A DNA stretch of 64,000 bases from Betaproteobacteria bacterium UBA2592 (GCA_002340095.1 DDKS01000005.1:1-64000), one strand, 5' to 3'. Counted from the stretch's first letter, positions 43,502-55,517 are shown. Notes: generated by a model not told the origin, from the letters alone. Numbers and translations are program-made.

Positions 43502-44656
43502 ATGAACTGGCTCCTGCCTGAACATCTGGCCGATGCCCTGCCCCAGGAAGCCGCCCAGATCGAGACCCTGCGCCGCCGGCTCCTGGACCTGTTCCGGGTG
43601 CGCGGCTTCGAGCTGGTGCAGCCCCCCATGCTGGAATATCTGGAATCGCTCCTGACCGGGGCGGGCCAGGATCTGGACCTGCGTACCTTCAAGCTGGCGG
43701 ACCAGCTCTCCGGGCGTACCCTGGGCCTCAGGGCCGACATGACTCCCCAGGCGGCGCGCATCGATGCCCATCTACTCAACCACCAGGGCGTCACCCGGCT
43801 CTGTTACTGCGGCAGCGTCCTGCACACCCTGCCGGCCAGCCTGGCCTCCAGTCGCGAGCCCATCCAGATCGGTGCCGAACTCTACGGCTATGCCGGGGTC
43901 GAGGCGGATCTGGAAATCCTGCGCCTCCTCAGTGCCTCCCTGGAACGCATTCAGCTCAAGGCCTACCGCGTGGATCTGGGCCATGTGGGCCTGTTTCGCG
44001 CCCTGGCCAAGGCTGCCGGTGTTGCCCCGGAGACCGAGGAGACCCTGTTCAACCTGCTGCAGGGCAAGGATGTGCCGGGGCTGGCGAGCCTTTGCGCCGC
44101 CCTGCCGGCCCCTTACGGTCAGGCCCTGCTCGACCTGGCCGGTCTCTATGGCGACGCTGCGGTGCTGGACAAGGCTCGTAGCCTGCTGCCGGCCCTGCCG
44201 GAGGTGACGGCGGCCCTGGACACCCTGGCGCAATTGATCGCCGCCGTACCCGAACTGCCCTTGTCCATCGACCTCTCCGACCTGCGCGGCTACCACTACC
44301 ACAACGGCGTGGTGTTCGCCGCCTACTGTCCCGGCTACCCGGCGGCAGTGGCCCTGGGGGGGCGTTACGATGGCGCCGGCAGAAGCTTTGGCCGGGCCCG
44401 GCCGGCCACCGGGTTCTCCATGGACCTGCGCGAACTGGCCCGGCTGGTTCCCCCGGCCCGGCAGACGGGTGCCATCCTGGCTCCCCATGTGGGGCACGAT
44501 GCCCGTCTGGCCGCCCATATTGCCGCCCTGCGCGATCAGGGCGAGGTGGTGGTGGAACTGCTGCCGGGAGAAATCGCCTGCGAAGGCCCCCGATGCGACC
44601 GCAAGCTGGTCTGCCTGGGGGAGCAATGGATTATCGAAGCAATCAACGAGGATTGA
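43502..44656 (+). CDS. hisZ: ATP phosphoribosyltransferase regulatory subunit HisZ
   Basis: HisZ is a catalytically inactive histidyl-tRNA-synthetase relative that binds short-form HisG and makes it active and histidine-sensitive, the first step of histidine synthesis. The 384-aa protein retains the class II fold ([43 protein letters not shown]) but lacks the anticodon-binding domain of HisS. Its position between DUF2065 and purA is characteristic of betaproteobacteria. It implies that hisG elsewhere is of the short type. Confidence 0.94.
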   Translation: MNWLLPEHLADALPQEAAQIETLRRRLLDLFRVRGFELVQPPMLEYLESLLTGAGQDLDLRTFKLADQLSGRTLGLRADMTPQAARIDAHLLNHQGVTRLCYCGSVLHTLPASLASSREPIQIGAELYGYAGVEADLEILRLLSASLERIQLKAYRVDLGHVGLFRALAKAAGVAPETEETLFNLLQGKDVPGLASLCAALPAPYGQALLDLAGLYGDAAVLDKARSLLPALPEVTAALDTLAQLIAAVPELPLSIDLSDLRGYHYHNGVVFAAYCPGYPAAVALGGRYDGAGRSFGRARPATGFSMDLRELARLVPPARQTGAILAPHVGHDARLAAHIAALRDQGEVVVELLPGEIACEGPRCDRKLVCLGEQWIIEAINED

Positions 44657-44662
44657 GGCATC

Positions 44663-45985
<1,323 letters not shown>

Positions 45986-46005
45986 GTCCGTTTGCCGGAC
46001 AAGGA

Positions 46006-46033
46006 AAAACCACACCGCAAACGGTGTGGTTTT
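46006..46033 (+). terminator. intrinsic terminator after purA
   Basis: A perfect 12-bp stem (46006-46017 with 46022-46033) has a CAAA loop and ends in TTTT. The symmetrical A and T tracts would let it work in both directions. Confidence 0.9.
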
Positions 46034-46116
46034 ATCGTCTCCCGGGGTATCGCGACGGCATCTGTAATAACATCTTCCCCCTGTTGCCGACTTTCGTTTT
46101 CCGGGATGCGTCATTG

Positions 46117-46356
46117 ATGAAATATTTGCTGTTGACCTTGTTCGGGGTTGTCCTCTGGTGGAGCCTGCGATACTGGCGGCGCCGGGGGGCGGCGGGGGGC
46201 AGGGTCGAAGACCGGGGGGCGGGCGAGGCCATGGTGGCCTGCAGTCATTGCGGGGTGCATGTGCCGTTGAGCGACATGGTCCGGGATGCCCGGGGGCTGC
46301 CTTATTGCGGTGAGGCCCACCGGAGCCTCGGGCCGGCAGCGGGTGACAAGGGGTGA
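46117..46356 (+). CDS. PP0621-type small membrane protein with Cys/His cluster
   Basis: The 79-aa protein has an N-terminal membrane helix (about 3-19), a basic stretch (YWRRRG) and a small cytoplasmic domain with C42, C45, C64 and H68 arranged like a zinc-binding treble or ribbon. This matches the PP0621 family of proteobacteria, whose function is unknown. It overlaps the pilS start by GTGA, so it is probably cotranslated with the pilus sensor kinase. Confidence 0.8.
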   Translation: MKYLLLTLFGVVLWWSLRYWRRRGAAGGRVEDRGAGEAMVACSHCGVHVPLSDMVRDARGLPYCGEAHRSLGPAAGDKG

Positions 46357-47954
46357 GATCGGTGGAAGTGTCCTGGTCGCCGCCCTGGCGATCCTTTCAG
46401 CTGTTCAACGCTTACCGGTTGCTGCTGGCTCTGTTGCTGGCCTTCATGCCCCTGGTGGCCTGGTTCGATCTGGAACAGCTGACCCTGGCCGAGCGGCGAC
46501 TCATCTATTGGGTGGGCGGCGCCTATACCCTGCTGGTGGGCTTGGGACTGGTCGTTTCCCTGCGCTGGCGCGAGCGCTTCCCCTTGCAGTTGATGGTGCA
46601 GATGGGGGTCGATGCCCTGGGGGTGAATCTTCTGATGTTCTTCCTGGGCGGCCTCAAGAGCGGCCTGGGCGTGGTGTTGCTGGTCTCCGTGGCGGGGGCG
46701 AGCCTGGTGGCCCGGGGGCGGCTGGCCTTGTTTTACGCGGCCCTGGCGACCTTGTCGGTGCTGTGCATGGAACTGCTGGGCGGTCTGACCCGCAACATCG
46801 ATACGGCGCGCGTGGTACAGGCCGGTTTCCTGTCCATGGGGTTCTTCGCCACGGCGATTTCCGCCCACCTGCTCGGGCGGCGCCTGGCGACCAATGAGGA
46901 TCTGGCCCGGCGCCGGGGGATCGAGCTGGAGAATCAGATGCGCATCAGCCGCCGGGTGATGGAGCGCATGCAGGATGGCGTGCTGGTGGTGGATGTGGAG
47001 GGCCGGATTCTCCACGCCAATCCCCGGGCTCTGGCCATCCTGGGCCCCCAGGCGGGGGAAGGGGGCGTGCTGGCCAGTCTGGAGCCGGAGCTGGCCAGGG
47101 GATACCGGGCCTGGCGGGACCAGAAGGGGCCGAAGCGGGTTGAAATGTCCCGGCCGGAGGGCAAGGAACTGGCGGCCCGCTTCGTGCGCACCCGCAGTAC
47201 CGATGGGGCTGCGCTGGTATTCCTTGAGGATCTGGGGAAGTTGCGGGAGCAGGCCCAGCAACTGAAACTGGCTTCCTTGGGGCGGCTGACCGCCAGCATC
47301 GCCCACGAAATCCGCAATCCCCTGTCCGCCATCAGCCATGCGGGGGACCTGCTGGCCGAGGAATCCTGCGGCCCCATGCAGGAGCGCCTGCTGCGCATCA
47401 TCCGCGACAACACCCAGCGTCTCGACCGGGTCATCCAGGATGTGCTGGTCCTGGGCCGGCAGCGGGCCGTGACCCAGGTGAGCATTCCCCTTCCGGCTTA
47501 TCTGGAGGGGTTTGTCCAGGAGATACTCGCCCAGGAGCACCTGGAGGATGCCGTGATCGTCCTGCAGGTACCGGGGGAGGCGGTCCTGTGTTTCGAGCCG
47601 GGCCAGTTGCACCAGGTGTTGTGGAACCTGGTGGCCAACGCCCTGCGTCATTCCAGCCGCCAGCCCGGGGCGGTCCGGCTCGAGGTGAGGCTGCCGGGGG
47701 ATGGCGTAGAATTGCATGTCATCGATGACGGCCCGGGTATTCCCAGGGATCTGCGCGAACAGGTTTTCGAGCCCTTCTTTACCACGGCATCCCGCGGTAC
47801 CGGGCTGGGGCTCCACATTGCGCGGGAATTGAGCGAGGCCAATGGGGCGCGGCTGTTCCTGGGCTCCGACGGACCGGGCGGCCACTTTGTCTTGAAAGGG
47901 AGAAGCGAACCGTGTCAGTCCCCGGCATTGAAAGACGGGCCCGAGGTCCGTTGA
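46353..47954 (+). CDS. pilS: sensor histidine kinase PilS
   Basis: PilS senses pilin levels in the membrane and controls PilR. The 533-aa protein has six hydrophobic segments in residues 18-175, a PAS-like region (about 200-290), a HisKA domain with HEIRNPLSAISH and a HATPase (NLVANALRHSS, GTGLGLHIA). The GTG at 46353 overlaps the stop of the PP0621-type gene; GTG 46362 is an alternative. It overlaps pilR by 43 bases. Confidence 0.9.
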   Translation: MRSVEVSWSPPWRSFQLFNAYRLLLALLLAFMPLVAWFDLEQLTLAERRLIYWVGGAYTLLVGLGLVVSLRWRERFPLQLMVQMGVDALGVNLLMFFLGGLKSGLGVVLLVSVAGASLVARGRLALFYAALATLSVLCMELLGGLTRNIDTARVVQAGFLSMGFFATAISAHLLGRRLATNEDLARRRGIELENQMRISRRVMERMQDGVLVVDVEGRILHANPRALAILGPQAGEGGVLASLEPELARGYRAWRDQKGPKRVEMSRPEGKELAARFVRTRSTDGAALVFLEDLGKLREQAQQLKLASLGRLTASIAHEIRNPLSAISHAGDLLAEESCGPMQERLLRIIRDNTQRLDRVIQDVLVLGRQRAVTQVSIPLPAYLEGFVQEILAQEHLEDAVIVLQVPGEAVLCFEPGQLHQVLWNLVANALRHSSRQPGAVRLEVRLPGDGVELHVIDDGPGIPRDLREQVFEPFFTTASRGTGLGLHIARELSEANGARLFLGSDGPGGHFVLKGRSEPCQSPALKDGPEVR

Positions 47955-49261
47955 GCCGCGTCCTGGTCGTGGATGACGAAGCGGACATCCGCGAACTGAT
48001 CGACCTTACCCTGGCCCGCATGGGGCTGGCTGCCGATTGTGCCGGCACGGTGGCCGAAGCGCTCGCCCTGTTGCGGGACAACCGCTACCAGCTTTGCCTG
48101 ACGGACATGCGCTTGCCGGATGGGGATGGCCTGCAGATCGTCCGCTATCTGAGCGAATCCGGCAGCGACATTCCCGTGGCGGTGATCACCGCTTACGGCA
48201 GCGCCGAGAATGCAGTGGCGGCCCTCAAGGCCGGGGCTTTCGATTACTTGGCCAAGCCTGTCAGCCTGGAGCAGTTGCGCACTCTGGTGAAATCGGCCCT
48301 GCGCCTGCCCGGGGATGTCCGCCCCGATGCGGGCCCCCTGGTGGTTGGCGAGTCTGCCGCCATGCAGCAGGTGGGGGGGCTGATCGAGAAGCTGGCGCGC
48401 AGCCAGGCTCCCATCTACATTTCCGGGGAGTCCGGCAGCGGCAAGGAACTGGCCGCCCGGCAGATCCACAGCCGCAGTTCCCGGGGGGCGGCGCCCTTCG
48501 TGCCCGTCAATTGCGGCGCCATTCCCGAGAACCTGATGGAGAGCGAGTTCTTCGGCTACCGCAAGGGCGCCTTCACCGGGGCCGAGAGCGACCGGGAGGG
48601 ATTTTTCCAGGCGGCCCAGGGCGGCACGCTGTTTCTCGACGAGGTGGCGGATCTGCCGCTGCCCATGCAGGTCAAGCTCCTGCGGGCGATTCAGGAAAAG
48701 AAGGTGCGCAAGGTGGGCAGCACCGTGGAGGAGCCGGTGGATGTGCGCATCATCTGCGCCACGCACCGGAACCTGCGTGAATGTGTGGAGCAGGGCAGCT
48801 TCCGCCAGGATCTGTATTACCGGCTCAACGTGATCGAGCTGCGCATTCCGCCGCTGCGGGAGCGGCGGGAGGACATTCCCGGCCTGGTGCGCTGCATCCT
48901 CTCCCGCATCTGCGGCGAACAGATGCCGGTCCTGACGGAAGCGGCCTGGGCTGCCCTGGAGCATTACCCCTTTCCCGGCAACGTACGCGAGCTGGAAAAC
49001 ATCCTCGAACGGGCCACGGCCTTGAGCGGCGGGGCGCGCATCGACGTGGACGACCTGCAACTCATGGCGGAAGGCGGGGCTGATCTCCAGGGGGGGCGGG
49101 CCGGGGAAACCCTGGACGATTACCTCAACCGGGTGGAGCGTCAGGCGATCCAGGAGGCCCTGGAGCAGACCGGGGGCAACCGCACGGCGGCTGCGCGGGT
49201 GCTGGGCATCTCTTTCCGCTCCCTGCGCTACCGGCTTGACCGACTGGGCATGGAGGTCTGA
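47912..49261 (+). CDS. pilR: sigma-54 response regulator PilR
   Basis: PilR is the NtrC-type activator of pilA transcription with sigma-54. The 449-aa protein has a receiver domain (D65 as phosphorylation site, K115), an AAA+ domain with Walker A GESGSGKE (172-179) and the sigma-54 contact motif GAFTGA (219-224), and a Fis-type helix-turn-helix (about 405-446). The GTG start at 47912 lies inside pilS; a TTG at 47951 would begin at the receiver strand. Confidence 0.92.
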   Translation: MSVPGIERRARGPLSRVLVVDDEADIRELIDLTLARMGLAADCAGTVAEALALLRDNRYQLCLTDMRLPDGDGLQIVRYLSESGSDIPVAVITAYGSAENAVAALKAGAFDYLAKPVSLEQLRTLVKSALRLPGDVRPDAGPLVVGESAAMQQVGGLIEKLARSQAPIYISGESGSGKELAARQIHSRSSRGAAPFVPVNCGAIPENLMESEFFGYRKGAFTGAESDREGFFQAAQGGTLFLDEVADLPLPMQVKLLRAIQEKKVRKVGSTVEEPVDVRIICATHRNLRECVEQGSFRQDLYYRLNVIELRIPPLRERREDIPGLVRCILSRICGEQMPVLTEAAWAALEHYPFPGNVRELENILERATALSGGARIDVDDLQLMAEGGADLQGGRAGETLDDYLNRVERQAIQEALEQTGGNRTAAARVLGISFRSLRYRLDRLGMEV

Positions 49262-49263
49262 GG

Positions 49264-49830
49264 GTGCCGGGCTGGGAGGCGGGCTGGTGGTCCGGCGCAC
49301 GCAGGGTGGAGAGCCCCAACTTCGGTCCCCGCCCTGAAGGCGTCCAGGTATCCCTGGTGGTGCTGCACAACATCAGCCTGCCGCCGGATGAATTCGGCGG
49401 GCCCTATGTGGAACAGTTCTTCACCAACCGGCTCGACCCGGCCGGGCATCCCTATTTCCTCACCCTGGCCGATGTTCAGGTATCGGCCCATTTCTTCCTG
49501 CGCCGGGATGGGGAGGTGGTGCAGTTCGTCAGTGCTGATGCCCGGGCCTGGCATGCGGGGCTTTCGGCCTGGCAGGGGCGGGGCAACTGCAATGACTACT
49601 CCATCGGTATCGAGTTGGAGGGCAGCGACAGCCAGCCCTTTGCGCCCCGGCAATACCAGGCCCTCTGGCCCCTGTTGCAGGCCCTCTGCGCGGCCTATCC
49701 CATCTCCGCCATCGCCGGCCACGAGCACGTGGCGCCGGGCCGCAAGACCGACCCCGGCCCCCATTTCCACTGGCACGAGCTGGCCCGGCACTTTCCTGGT
49801 ATCGAACTACCGGCCCAGGTAACGGCCTAG
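49264..49830 (+). CDS. ampD: 1,6-anhydro-N-acetylmuramyl-L-alanine amidase AmpD
   Basis: AmpD is the cytoplasmic zinc amidase that cuts the stem peptide from anhydro-muropeptides during wall recycling; its loss induces AmpC in other bacteria. The 188-aa protein shows zinc ligands H35, H155 and D163, and E118 in the IGIELEG segment as the catalytic acid. The start is GTG 49264, 2 bases after pilR. The 3' end overlaps the convergent aminotransferase by 24 bases. Confidence 0.93.
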   Translation: MPGWEAGWWSGARRVESPNFGPRPEGVQVSLVVLHNISLPPDEFGGPYVEQFFTNRLDPAGHPYFLTLADVQVSAHFFLRRDGEVVQFVSADARAWHAGLSAWQGRGNCNDYSIGIELEGSDSQPFAPRQYQALWPLLQALCAAYPISAIAGHEHVAPGRKTDPGPHFHWHELARHFPGIELPAQVTA

Positions 49831-50967
49831 CCGGGCGACGGCCTCTTCCAGGCGGGCCTGGTCGGTGGTGTAGGCAAAGCGGATGTAACGCTCCGGCTGG
49901 TGGTGGCCGAAGTCCAGACCCGGGGTGGCGGCGACCCCGGCTTCTTCCAGCAGGCGGGTGGCCAGCGTGAAACTGTCGTCGGCCAGGGCTGAACAGTCGC
50001 ACCAGAGATAGAACGCCCCTTCGGGCCGGGCGGCGAGACGGAAGCCCAGTTGCGCAAGGGCGGGGGCCAGATAGTCCCGGCGCTGGCGCAGGATGGCCCG
50101 GCGTGCTTCGAGAATGCTCAGGGTTTCCGGCTGGAAAGCGGCCAGGGCGGCGTGCTGGGCCGGGGTGGAGGGGGCGATGAAGAGGTTCTGGGCCAGCTTT
50201 TCCACCTCCCGCAGATAGGTTTCCGGCACCACCAGCCAGCCGAGCCGCCAGCCGGTCATCTGGAAATACTTGGAAAAGCTGTTGATGACCCACAGGTCGT
50301 CTCCGGCGGCCAGGGCGGTGGGGCAATCCTGGTCGTAGCTGAGGCCATGGTAGATCTCGTCCACCAGCAGGTGGCCGTTCCGGGCCCGGGTGGCCTCGGC
50401 CAGGGTTTCCAGTTCGACGGAGGAGAGCAGGGTGCCGGTGGGGTTGGCCGGGCTCGCCACCAGGGCGCCGGCGGTGCGATCGTCCCAGTAACGGGCCAGC
50501 AGTGCCGGGGTGAGCTGGAAGTTGTCTTCCGGGCCCACCGGCACGGCTACCGGCTCGCCTTCGAAGACCCGTACGAAGTGGCGGTTGCAGGGGTAGCCCG
50601 GGTCGGCGAGCAACCAGCGGCTGTTGGGGTCGGTGAGGCAGGCCAGGGCCAGGGTCAAGGCACCGGAGGCCCCGGCGGTGACGACGATGCGCCGGGCGGG
50701 AACATCGACACCGTAGCGGCTTCGGTAGAAATCGGCGATGGCCTGGCGCAGTTCGGGCAGCCCCAGGGCCGGGGTGTAAAAGGTCTTGCCGGCGGCGATG
50801 GCGGCCTGGGCGGCGCGGACGATGGGCGCCGGTGTGGGAAAGTCAGGCTCACCCACCTCCATGTGCACGATGTCCCGGCCCCGGGCCTCCAGGGCCTGGG
50901 CACGGGCCAGCAGTTCCATGACGTGGAAGGGGGCAATGTCCTGATTGCGGCGGGCAGATGGACGCAT
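49807..50967 (-). CDS. class I/II pyridoxal-phosphate aminotransferase
   Basis: The 386-aa protein is a fold-type I aminotransferase close to the aspartate/aromatic (AspC/PatA-like) group. It has the N-terminal HVMELLARAQALEARG region, VTAGASGAL for phosphate binding, SPANPTG, and the lysine motif SFSKYFQMTGWRLGW that holds PLP. The arginine near the C-terminus (YIRFAY) binds the substrate carboxylate. The substrate cannot be named. ATG 50967 is preferred, because the upstream open frame to 51018 runs through the pckG terminator. Confidence 0.9.
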   Translation of the reverse strand: MRPSARRNQDIAPFHVMELLARAQALEARGRDIVHMEVGEPDFPTPAPIVRAAQAAIAAGKTFYTPALGLPELRQAIADFYRSRYGVDVPARRIVVTAGASGALTLALACLTDPNSRWLLADPGYPCNRHFVRVFEGEPVAVPVGPEDNFQLTPALLARYWDDRTAGALVASPANPTGTLLSSVELETLAEATRARNGHLLVDEIYHGLSYDQDCPTALAAGDDLWVINSFSKYFQMTGWRLGWLVVPETYLREVEKLAQNLFIAPSTPAQHAALAAFQPETLSILEARRAILRQRRDYLAPALAQLGFRLAARPEGAFYLWCDCSALADDSFTLATRLLEEAGVAATPGLDFGHHQPERYIRFAYTTDQARLEEAVARLGRYLGR

Positions 50968-50981
50968 GGGGGGCTCCGGGT

Positions 50982-51015
50982 GAAAAAGCAAAACGGCCAC
51001 CCGCAGGTGGCCGTT
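50982..51015 (-). terminator. intrinsic terminator after pckG
   Basis: On the minus strand AACGGCCACC (51015-51006) pairs with GGTGGCCGTT (51001-50992) around a 4-base loop, followed by a T-rich tail to 50982. It separates pckG from the aminotransferase. Confidence 0.85.
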
Positions 51016-51036
51016 CATCAGGGGTATCGCAGAAAC

Positions 51037-52881
51037 TCAGGCCGCATCCTTGAACAGGCCCAGCTCGAACAGCTCGCGCTTCAGGGTCAGTTCCTTGGGC
51101 AGCTTCTCGCCCAGTTTGTCGAACCATTCCTTGTGCAGTTCCAGTTCCTTCTGCCAGGCCTCGGCATCCACAGTGGTGAGGGCATCGAATTCGGCCTTGC
51201 TGATGTCGGTGCCGGTCCAGTCGATGTCATCGAAACGGGGCATCCAGCCGAGGACGGTTTCCTTGGCGGCGACGGTGCCCTTGCAGCGCTCCACGATCCA
51301 CTTCAGGACGCGCATGTTGTCGCCGAAACCAGGCCACATGAATTCGCCCTTCTCGTTCATGCGGAACCAGTTCACGCAGAAGATCTTCGGGGTGGCATCC
51401 ACGGTGTGACCCATCTTCAACCAGTGGTTGAAGTAGTCACCCATGTGGTAGCCACAGAAGGGCAGCATCGCGAACGGATCGCGGCGCACCACCCCCTGTT
51501 GACCGAAGGCGGCGGCAGTGGTCTCGGAGCCCAGGGTGGCGGCCATGTAGACGCCGTAGTTCCAGTTGAAGGCCTGGTACACCAGCGGCACGGTGGTGGC
51601 GCGACGGCCGCCGAAGATGAAGGCGGAGATGGGCACGCCGGCGGGATCTTCCCAGGCCGGGTCGATGGAGGGGCACTGGCTGGCCGGGGCCGTGAAACGG
51701 GAGTTCGGATGGGCGGCTTTCCTGCCGGCCTTGCCGTCTTCGGGCGTCCAGTCCTTGCCCTGCCAGTCGATCAGATGCGCGGGGGGCTCCTTGGTGAGGC
51801 CTTCCCACCACACGTCACCATCGTCGGTGAGGGCCACGTTGGTGAAGATGATGTTTTCCTTGAGCGTGGCCAGGGCGTTGTAGTTGGTTTTCTCGCTGGT
51901 GCCGGGCGCGACGCCGAAGAAGCCGGCTTCGGGGTTGATGGCGTAGAAGCGGGTGACGCCGTCCTTGTCGACACGCGGCTTGATCCAGGCGATGTCGTCG
52001 CCGATGGTGGTGATCTTCCAGCCGTTGAAGGACTTGGGCGGGATCAGCATGGCGAAGTTGGTCTTGCCGCAGGCGGACGGGAAGGCGGCCGCCACATAGG
52101 TCTTCTCGCCCTCGGGGGATTCCACGCCCAGGATCAGCATGTGTTCGGCCAGCCAGCCCTGGTCCCGGGCCATGGTGGAGGCGATGCGGAGCGCGAAGCA
52201 CTTCTTGCCGAGCAGGGCGTTGCCGCCGTAGCCGGAGCCGTAGGACCAGATTTCCCGGGTTTCGGGGAAATGCACGATGTACTTGGTGGTGGGGTTGCAG
52301 GGCCACTTCACGTCCTGCTGACCGGGTTCCAGGGGGGCGCCCACGGTGTGCACGCAGGGCACGAATTCGCCGTCGCTGCCGATCACGTCATACACGGCCT
52401 TGCCCATGCGGGTCATGGTGCGCATGTTGACCACCACGTAGGGGGAATCGGAAAGCTCGACACCGATGTGGGCGATGGGGGAGCCCAGGGGGCCCATGGA
52501 GAAGGGGATCACGTACAGGGTGCGGCCCTTCATGCAGCCCTTGAACAGGCCGTTGAGGGTCTCGCGCATCTTCTTCGGGTCTTCCCAGTTGTTGGTGGGG
52601 CCGGCGTCTTCCTTCTTCTCGGAACAGATGAAGGTGCGGTCCTCGACCCGGGCCACGTCGGAGGGGTCGGAGAAGGCGAGGTAGGAGTTGGGGCGTTTCT
52701 GCTCGTTCAGTTTGATCAGGGTGCCGGCCTTGACCATTTCGGCGCACAGACGATCATATTCTTCCTGGGAGCCATCGGCCCAGTAGATCCGATCCGGCTG
52801 GGTCAGCTCAGCGATTTGGGCAACCCATTGTTTCAGGCGCTCATTTTTGACGTAGGCGGGAGCATTCAACGGTGCGGTCAT
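51037..52881 (-). CDS. pckG: phosphoenolpyruvate carboxykinase (GTP)
   Basis: PckG converts oxaloacetate and GTP to PEP and CO2, the entry to gluconeogenesis. The 614-aa protein is the GTP-type enzyme: the kinase-1 loop is [12 protein letters not shown] with the hyper-reactive cysteine, and [17 protein letters not shown] and FCVNWFR are family segments. It is divergent from maeB, another enzyme of C4-acid use, with 295 bases between. In the same region dctPQM brings in the substrates. Confidence 0.97.
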   Translation of the reverse strand: MTAPLNAPAYVKNERLKQWVAQIAELTQPDRIYWADGSQEEYDRLCAEMVKAGTLIKLNEQKRPNSYLAFSDPSDVARVEDRTFICSEKKEDAGPTNNWEDPKKMRETLNGLFKGCMKGRTLYVIPFSMGPLGSPIAHIGVELSDSPYVVVNMRTMTRMGKAVYDVIGSDGEFVPCVHTVGAPLEPGQQDVKWPCNPTTKYIVHFPETREIWSYGSGYGGNALLGKKCFALRIASTMARDQGWLAEHMLILGVESPEGEKTYVAAAFPSACGKTNFAMLIPPKSFNGWKITTIGDDIAWIKPRVDKDGVTRFYAINPEAGFFGVAPGTSEKTNYNALATLKENIIFTNVALTDDGDVWWEGLTKEPPAHLIDWQGKDWTPEDGKAGRKAAHPNSRFTAPASQCPSIDPAWEDPAGVPISAFIFGGRRATTVPLVYQAFNWNYGVYMAATLGSETTAAAFGQQGVVRRDPFAMLPFCGYHMGDYFNHWLKMGHTVDATPKIFCVNWFRMNEKGEFMWPGFGDNMRVLKWIVERCKGTVAAKETVLGWMPRFDDIDWTGTDISKAEFDALTTVDAEAWQKELELHKEWFDKLGEKLPKELTLKRELFELGLFKDAA

Positions 52882-53122
52882 ATCAATCTCTCTTCAAGAT
52901 CAGAATCAGCAGGAAAATGGGCCCTCAAGGTGATGCATGGTGTTGCATGGCGGGTCCGAACCGTTCTCCGCGCCGGTCGCTGGGCTTTCTCGGGGGGGGT
53001 CCAGTCGGCCGTCGGCAGGAAAGCCCGTAATTATGCCATAACCGCCTGGAAACAAAAACTTGACTTTGCTTTCCCGGAGCGGGACTACGGGCTTTCCGAA
53101 GCAGCGGAAGGCTGGACTGACA

Positions 53123-53131
53123 TGCTAGAAT
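53123..53131 (+). promoter_or_regulatory. extended -10 promoter of maeB
   Basis: TGCTAGAAT stands 46 bases before the maeB ATG and is identical to the 4.5S RNA -10 element. No convincing -35 box lies at the normal distance; a TTGACT at 53060-53065 is too far for this -10. The rest of the pckG-maeB gap (52882-53176) shows no further feature I can name. Confidence 0.55.
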
Positions 53132-53176
53132 CTTCTCGCTAATCAAAACTTATTTTCACAATACGAGACAGGATCC

Positions 53177-55459
53177 ATGGACAAGCAACAGTTGCGCAAC
53201 GCCGCTCTCTATTACCACCGTCATCCCCGGCCGGGGAAGATTGCGGTCCTGCCCACCAAGCAGCTCACCAACCAGTATGACCTGTCCATGGCCTATTCTC
53301 CCGGGGTGGCGGCCGCCTGCGAGGAGATCGTCGCCGATCCCGCCGAGGTGTCGACCCTGACCGCCCGGGCCAACCTGGTGGGGGTCATCACCAACGGCAC
53401 GGCGGTGCTGGGCCTCGGCAACATCGGCCCCCTGGCGGCCAAACCGGTGATGGAAGGCAAGGGGGTGCTGTTCAAGAAGTTCGCCAACATCGACGTGTTC
53501 GATCTGGAGATCGCCGAGCGGGACCCGGACCGGCTGGTCGACATGATCGTCGCCCTGGAACCCACTTTTGGCGGTATCAACCTGGAGGACATCAAGGCCC
53601 CCGAGTGCTTCTACATCGAGAAGAAGTGCAGGGAACGCATGAAGATACCCGTCTTCCACGACGACCAGCACGGTACCGCCATCGTGGTGGGCGCTGCCAT
53701 CCTGAACGGCCTGACCCTGCTGGGCAAGGACCTGAAGCAGGTCAAGCTGGTGACCTCGGGCGCCGGTGCGGCGGCGCTCGCTTGTCTTGACCTGCTGGTG
53801 ATGCTCGGGGTGCCGGTGGAGAACATCTGGGTCACCGACATCAAGGGGGTGGTGTATGAGGGCCGGGTCGAGGAGATGGACGAGATCAAGGCACGCTACG
53901 CCAAGAAGACGGACGCCCGCACCCTGGCCGATGTGATCGAGGGGGCCGACGTGTTCCTGGGGCTTTCGGCCGGTGGCGTGCTCAAGCCGGAAATGGTCGC
54001 GAAGATGGCGGCCAGGCCGATGATCCTGGCGCTGGCCAACCCCAATCCGGAAATCCTGCCCGAGCAGGTGCGTGCCGTGCGCGATGATGCCATCATCGCC
54101 ACGGGCCGCTCCGACTACCCGAACCAGGTGAACAATGTTCTGTGCTTCCCCTTCATCTTCCGGGGCGCCCTGGACGTGGGCGCCACCACCATCACCGAGG
54201 CAATGAAGCTGGCCGCCGTCCGGGCCATCGCCGAACTGGCCCGGGCCGAGCAGAGCGAGGTGGTGGCGGCAGCTTATGGTGAAAAGGTTTCTGCCTTCGG
54301 CCCCGAATACCTGATCCCCAAGCCCTTCGATCCCCGCCTGATCGTCAAGATCGCCCCGGCGGTGGCCCGGGCTGCCATGGATTCCGGCGTTGCCACCCGG
54401 CCCATCAGCGACTGGTCCGCCTATCTGCAGAGTCTCAATGAGTTCGTCTATCACTCGGGCCTGATCATGAAGCCCGTGTTCGCCCAGGCCAAGGCGGCGC
54501 CCAAACGCATCGTCTATGCGGAAGGGGAGGACGAACGGGTGCTGCGTGCCGTTCAGGTCGTGCGCGATGAAGGACTCGCCCTGCCCATCCTCATCGGCCG
54601 GCCTGCCGAAATCCAGCACAAGATCCGTGCAGCCGGGCTGCGTCTCAAGGAAGGGCATGATTTCGAGGTGGTGCACCCAGAATCCCGCTTCTTCCAAGAC
54701 CATTTCGAGGAATTCTGGCGCACCTACCATGGCATGATGGAGCGCAAAGGGGTCGCGCCCGACTATGCGCGCCGCGAGATCCGCCGCCGGGCAACCCTGT
54801 ACGGGGCGCTGATGGTGCGCCTGGGCCATGCGGACGGGCTCATCTGTGGCACTTTCGGCCGCCATGACCTGCACCGGGATTACGTCGAACACATCATCGG
54901 CACCGCGCCCGGCGTCAGCAATTACGCCACCATGAACATGCTCATGCTGCCCGGCCGCACCGTTTTCATTGCCGACACCTACGTCAATTACGACCCCAGC
55001 GCCGAGCAGCTGGCCGAGATGACTCTGCTGGCCTGTGACGAGATTCGCAAGTTCGGCATCCAGCCCAAGGTGGCCCTGCTTTCCCACTCCACCTTCGGCA
55101 GCGAAGACACGCCCACCTCCATCAAGATGCGCCAGGTGCTCGCCCTGCTCAACGCCCGGGCGCCGGAGCTGGAAGTGGAAGGGGAAATGCACGGAGATGC
55201 CGCCCTGGACGAGCAGATCCGTCTGGCCGTCTTCCCCAACTCCCGGCTCAGGGGGGCCGCCAACCTGCTGGTGATGCCCACCCTCGATGCCGCCAACATT
55301 TCCTTCAACCTGCTCAAGACCGCTGCCGGCGACAATCTCACCGTCGGTCCCATCTTGCTGGGAGCGGCGAAGCCGGTGCATATCCTCACGCCCACGTCCA
55401 CCGTGCGCCGGATCGTCAACATGACGGCCCTGACCGTGGTGGATGCGGCGCGCAACTGA
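53177..55459 (+). CDS. maeB: NADP-dependent malic enzyme (MaeB type)
   Basis: MaeB oxidatively decarboxylates malate to pyruvate with NADP. The 760-aa protein is the long bacterial form. The malic enzyme part (about 1-430) has [26 protein letters not shown] and the [13 protein letters not shown] nucleotide fold; a phosphotransacetylase-like C-terminal domain (about 430-760) is considered regulatory, binding acetyl-CoA. The length is as in E. coli MaeB (759 aa). Confidence 0.96.
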   Translation: MDKQQLRNAALYYHRHPRPGKIAVLPTKQLTNQYDLSMAYSPGVAAACEEIVADPAEVSTLTARANLVGVITNGTAVLGLGNIGPLAAKPVMEGKGVLFKKFANIDVFDLEIAERDPDRLVDMIVALEPTFGGINLEDIKAPECFYIEKKCRERMKIPVFHDDQHGTAIVVGAAILNGLTLLGKDLKQVKLVTSGAGAAALACLDLLVMLGVPVENIWVTDIKGVVYEGRVEEMDEIKARYAKKTDARTLADVIEGADVFLGLSAGGVLKPEMVAKMAARPMILALANPNPEILPEQVRAVRDDAIIATGRSDYPNQVNNVLCFPFIFRGALDVGATTITEAMKLAAVRAIAELARAEQSEVVAAAYGEKVSAFGPEYLIPKPFDPRLIVKIAPAVARAAMDSGVATRPISDWSAYLQSLNEFVYHSGLIMKPVFAQAKAAPKRIVYAEGEDERVLRAVQVVRDEGLALPILIGRPAEIQHKIRAAGLRLKEGHDFEVVHPESRFFQDHFEEFWRTYHGMMERKGVAPDYARREIRRRATLYGALMVRLGHADGLICGTFGRHDLHRDYVEHIIGTAPGVSNYATMNMLMLPGRTVFIADTYVNYDPSAEQLAEMTLLACDEIRKFGIQPKVALLSHSTFGSEDTPTSIKMRQVLALLNARAPELEVEGEMHGDAALDEQIRLAVFPNSRLRGAANLLVMPTLDAANISFNLLKTAAGDNLTVGPILLGAAKPVHILTPTSTVRRIVNMTALTVVDAARN

Positions 55460-55491
55460 ACCAGGTTCGGTGCGCGGGATGCTTGCCCGTG

Positions 55492-55517
55492 CCGGGGTGG
55501 CGCTCCCGCCACCCCGG
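55492..55517. terminator. GC-rich hairpin after maeB
   Basis: CCGGGGTGGCG (55492-55502) pairs perfectly with CGCCACCCCGG (55507-55517) around CTCC. There is no T-run, so it may act as an RNA-stabilising hairpin or a weak terminator. Confidence 0.5.

Noticed and set aside
47707..47712. TAGAAT inside pilS as a pilR promoter
   Set aside because: It occurs in coding sequence without the TG extension or a -35 box; chance occurrence is as likely.
50050..53142. 1030-codon open frame antisense to the aminotransferase and pckG
   Set aside because: It is antisense to two strong genes with complete motifs, crosses their terminator, and reads as low-complexity Gly/His/Val-rich sequence. It is a composition effect.
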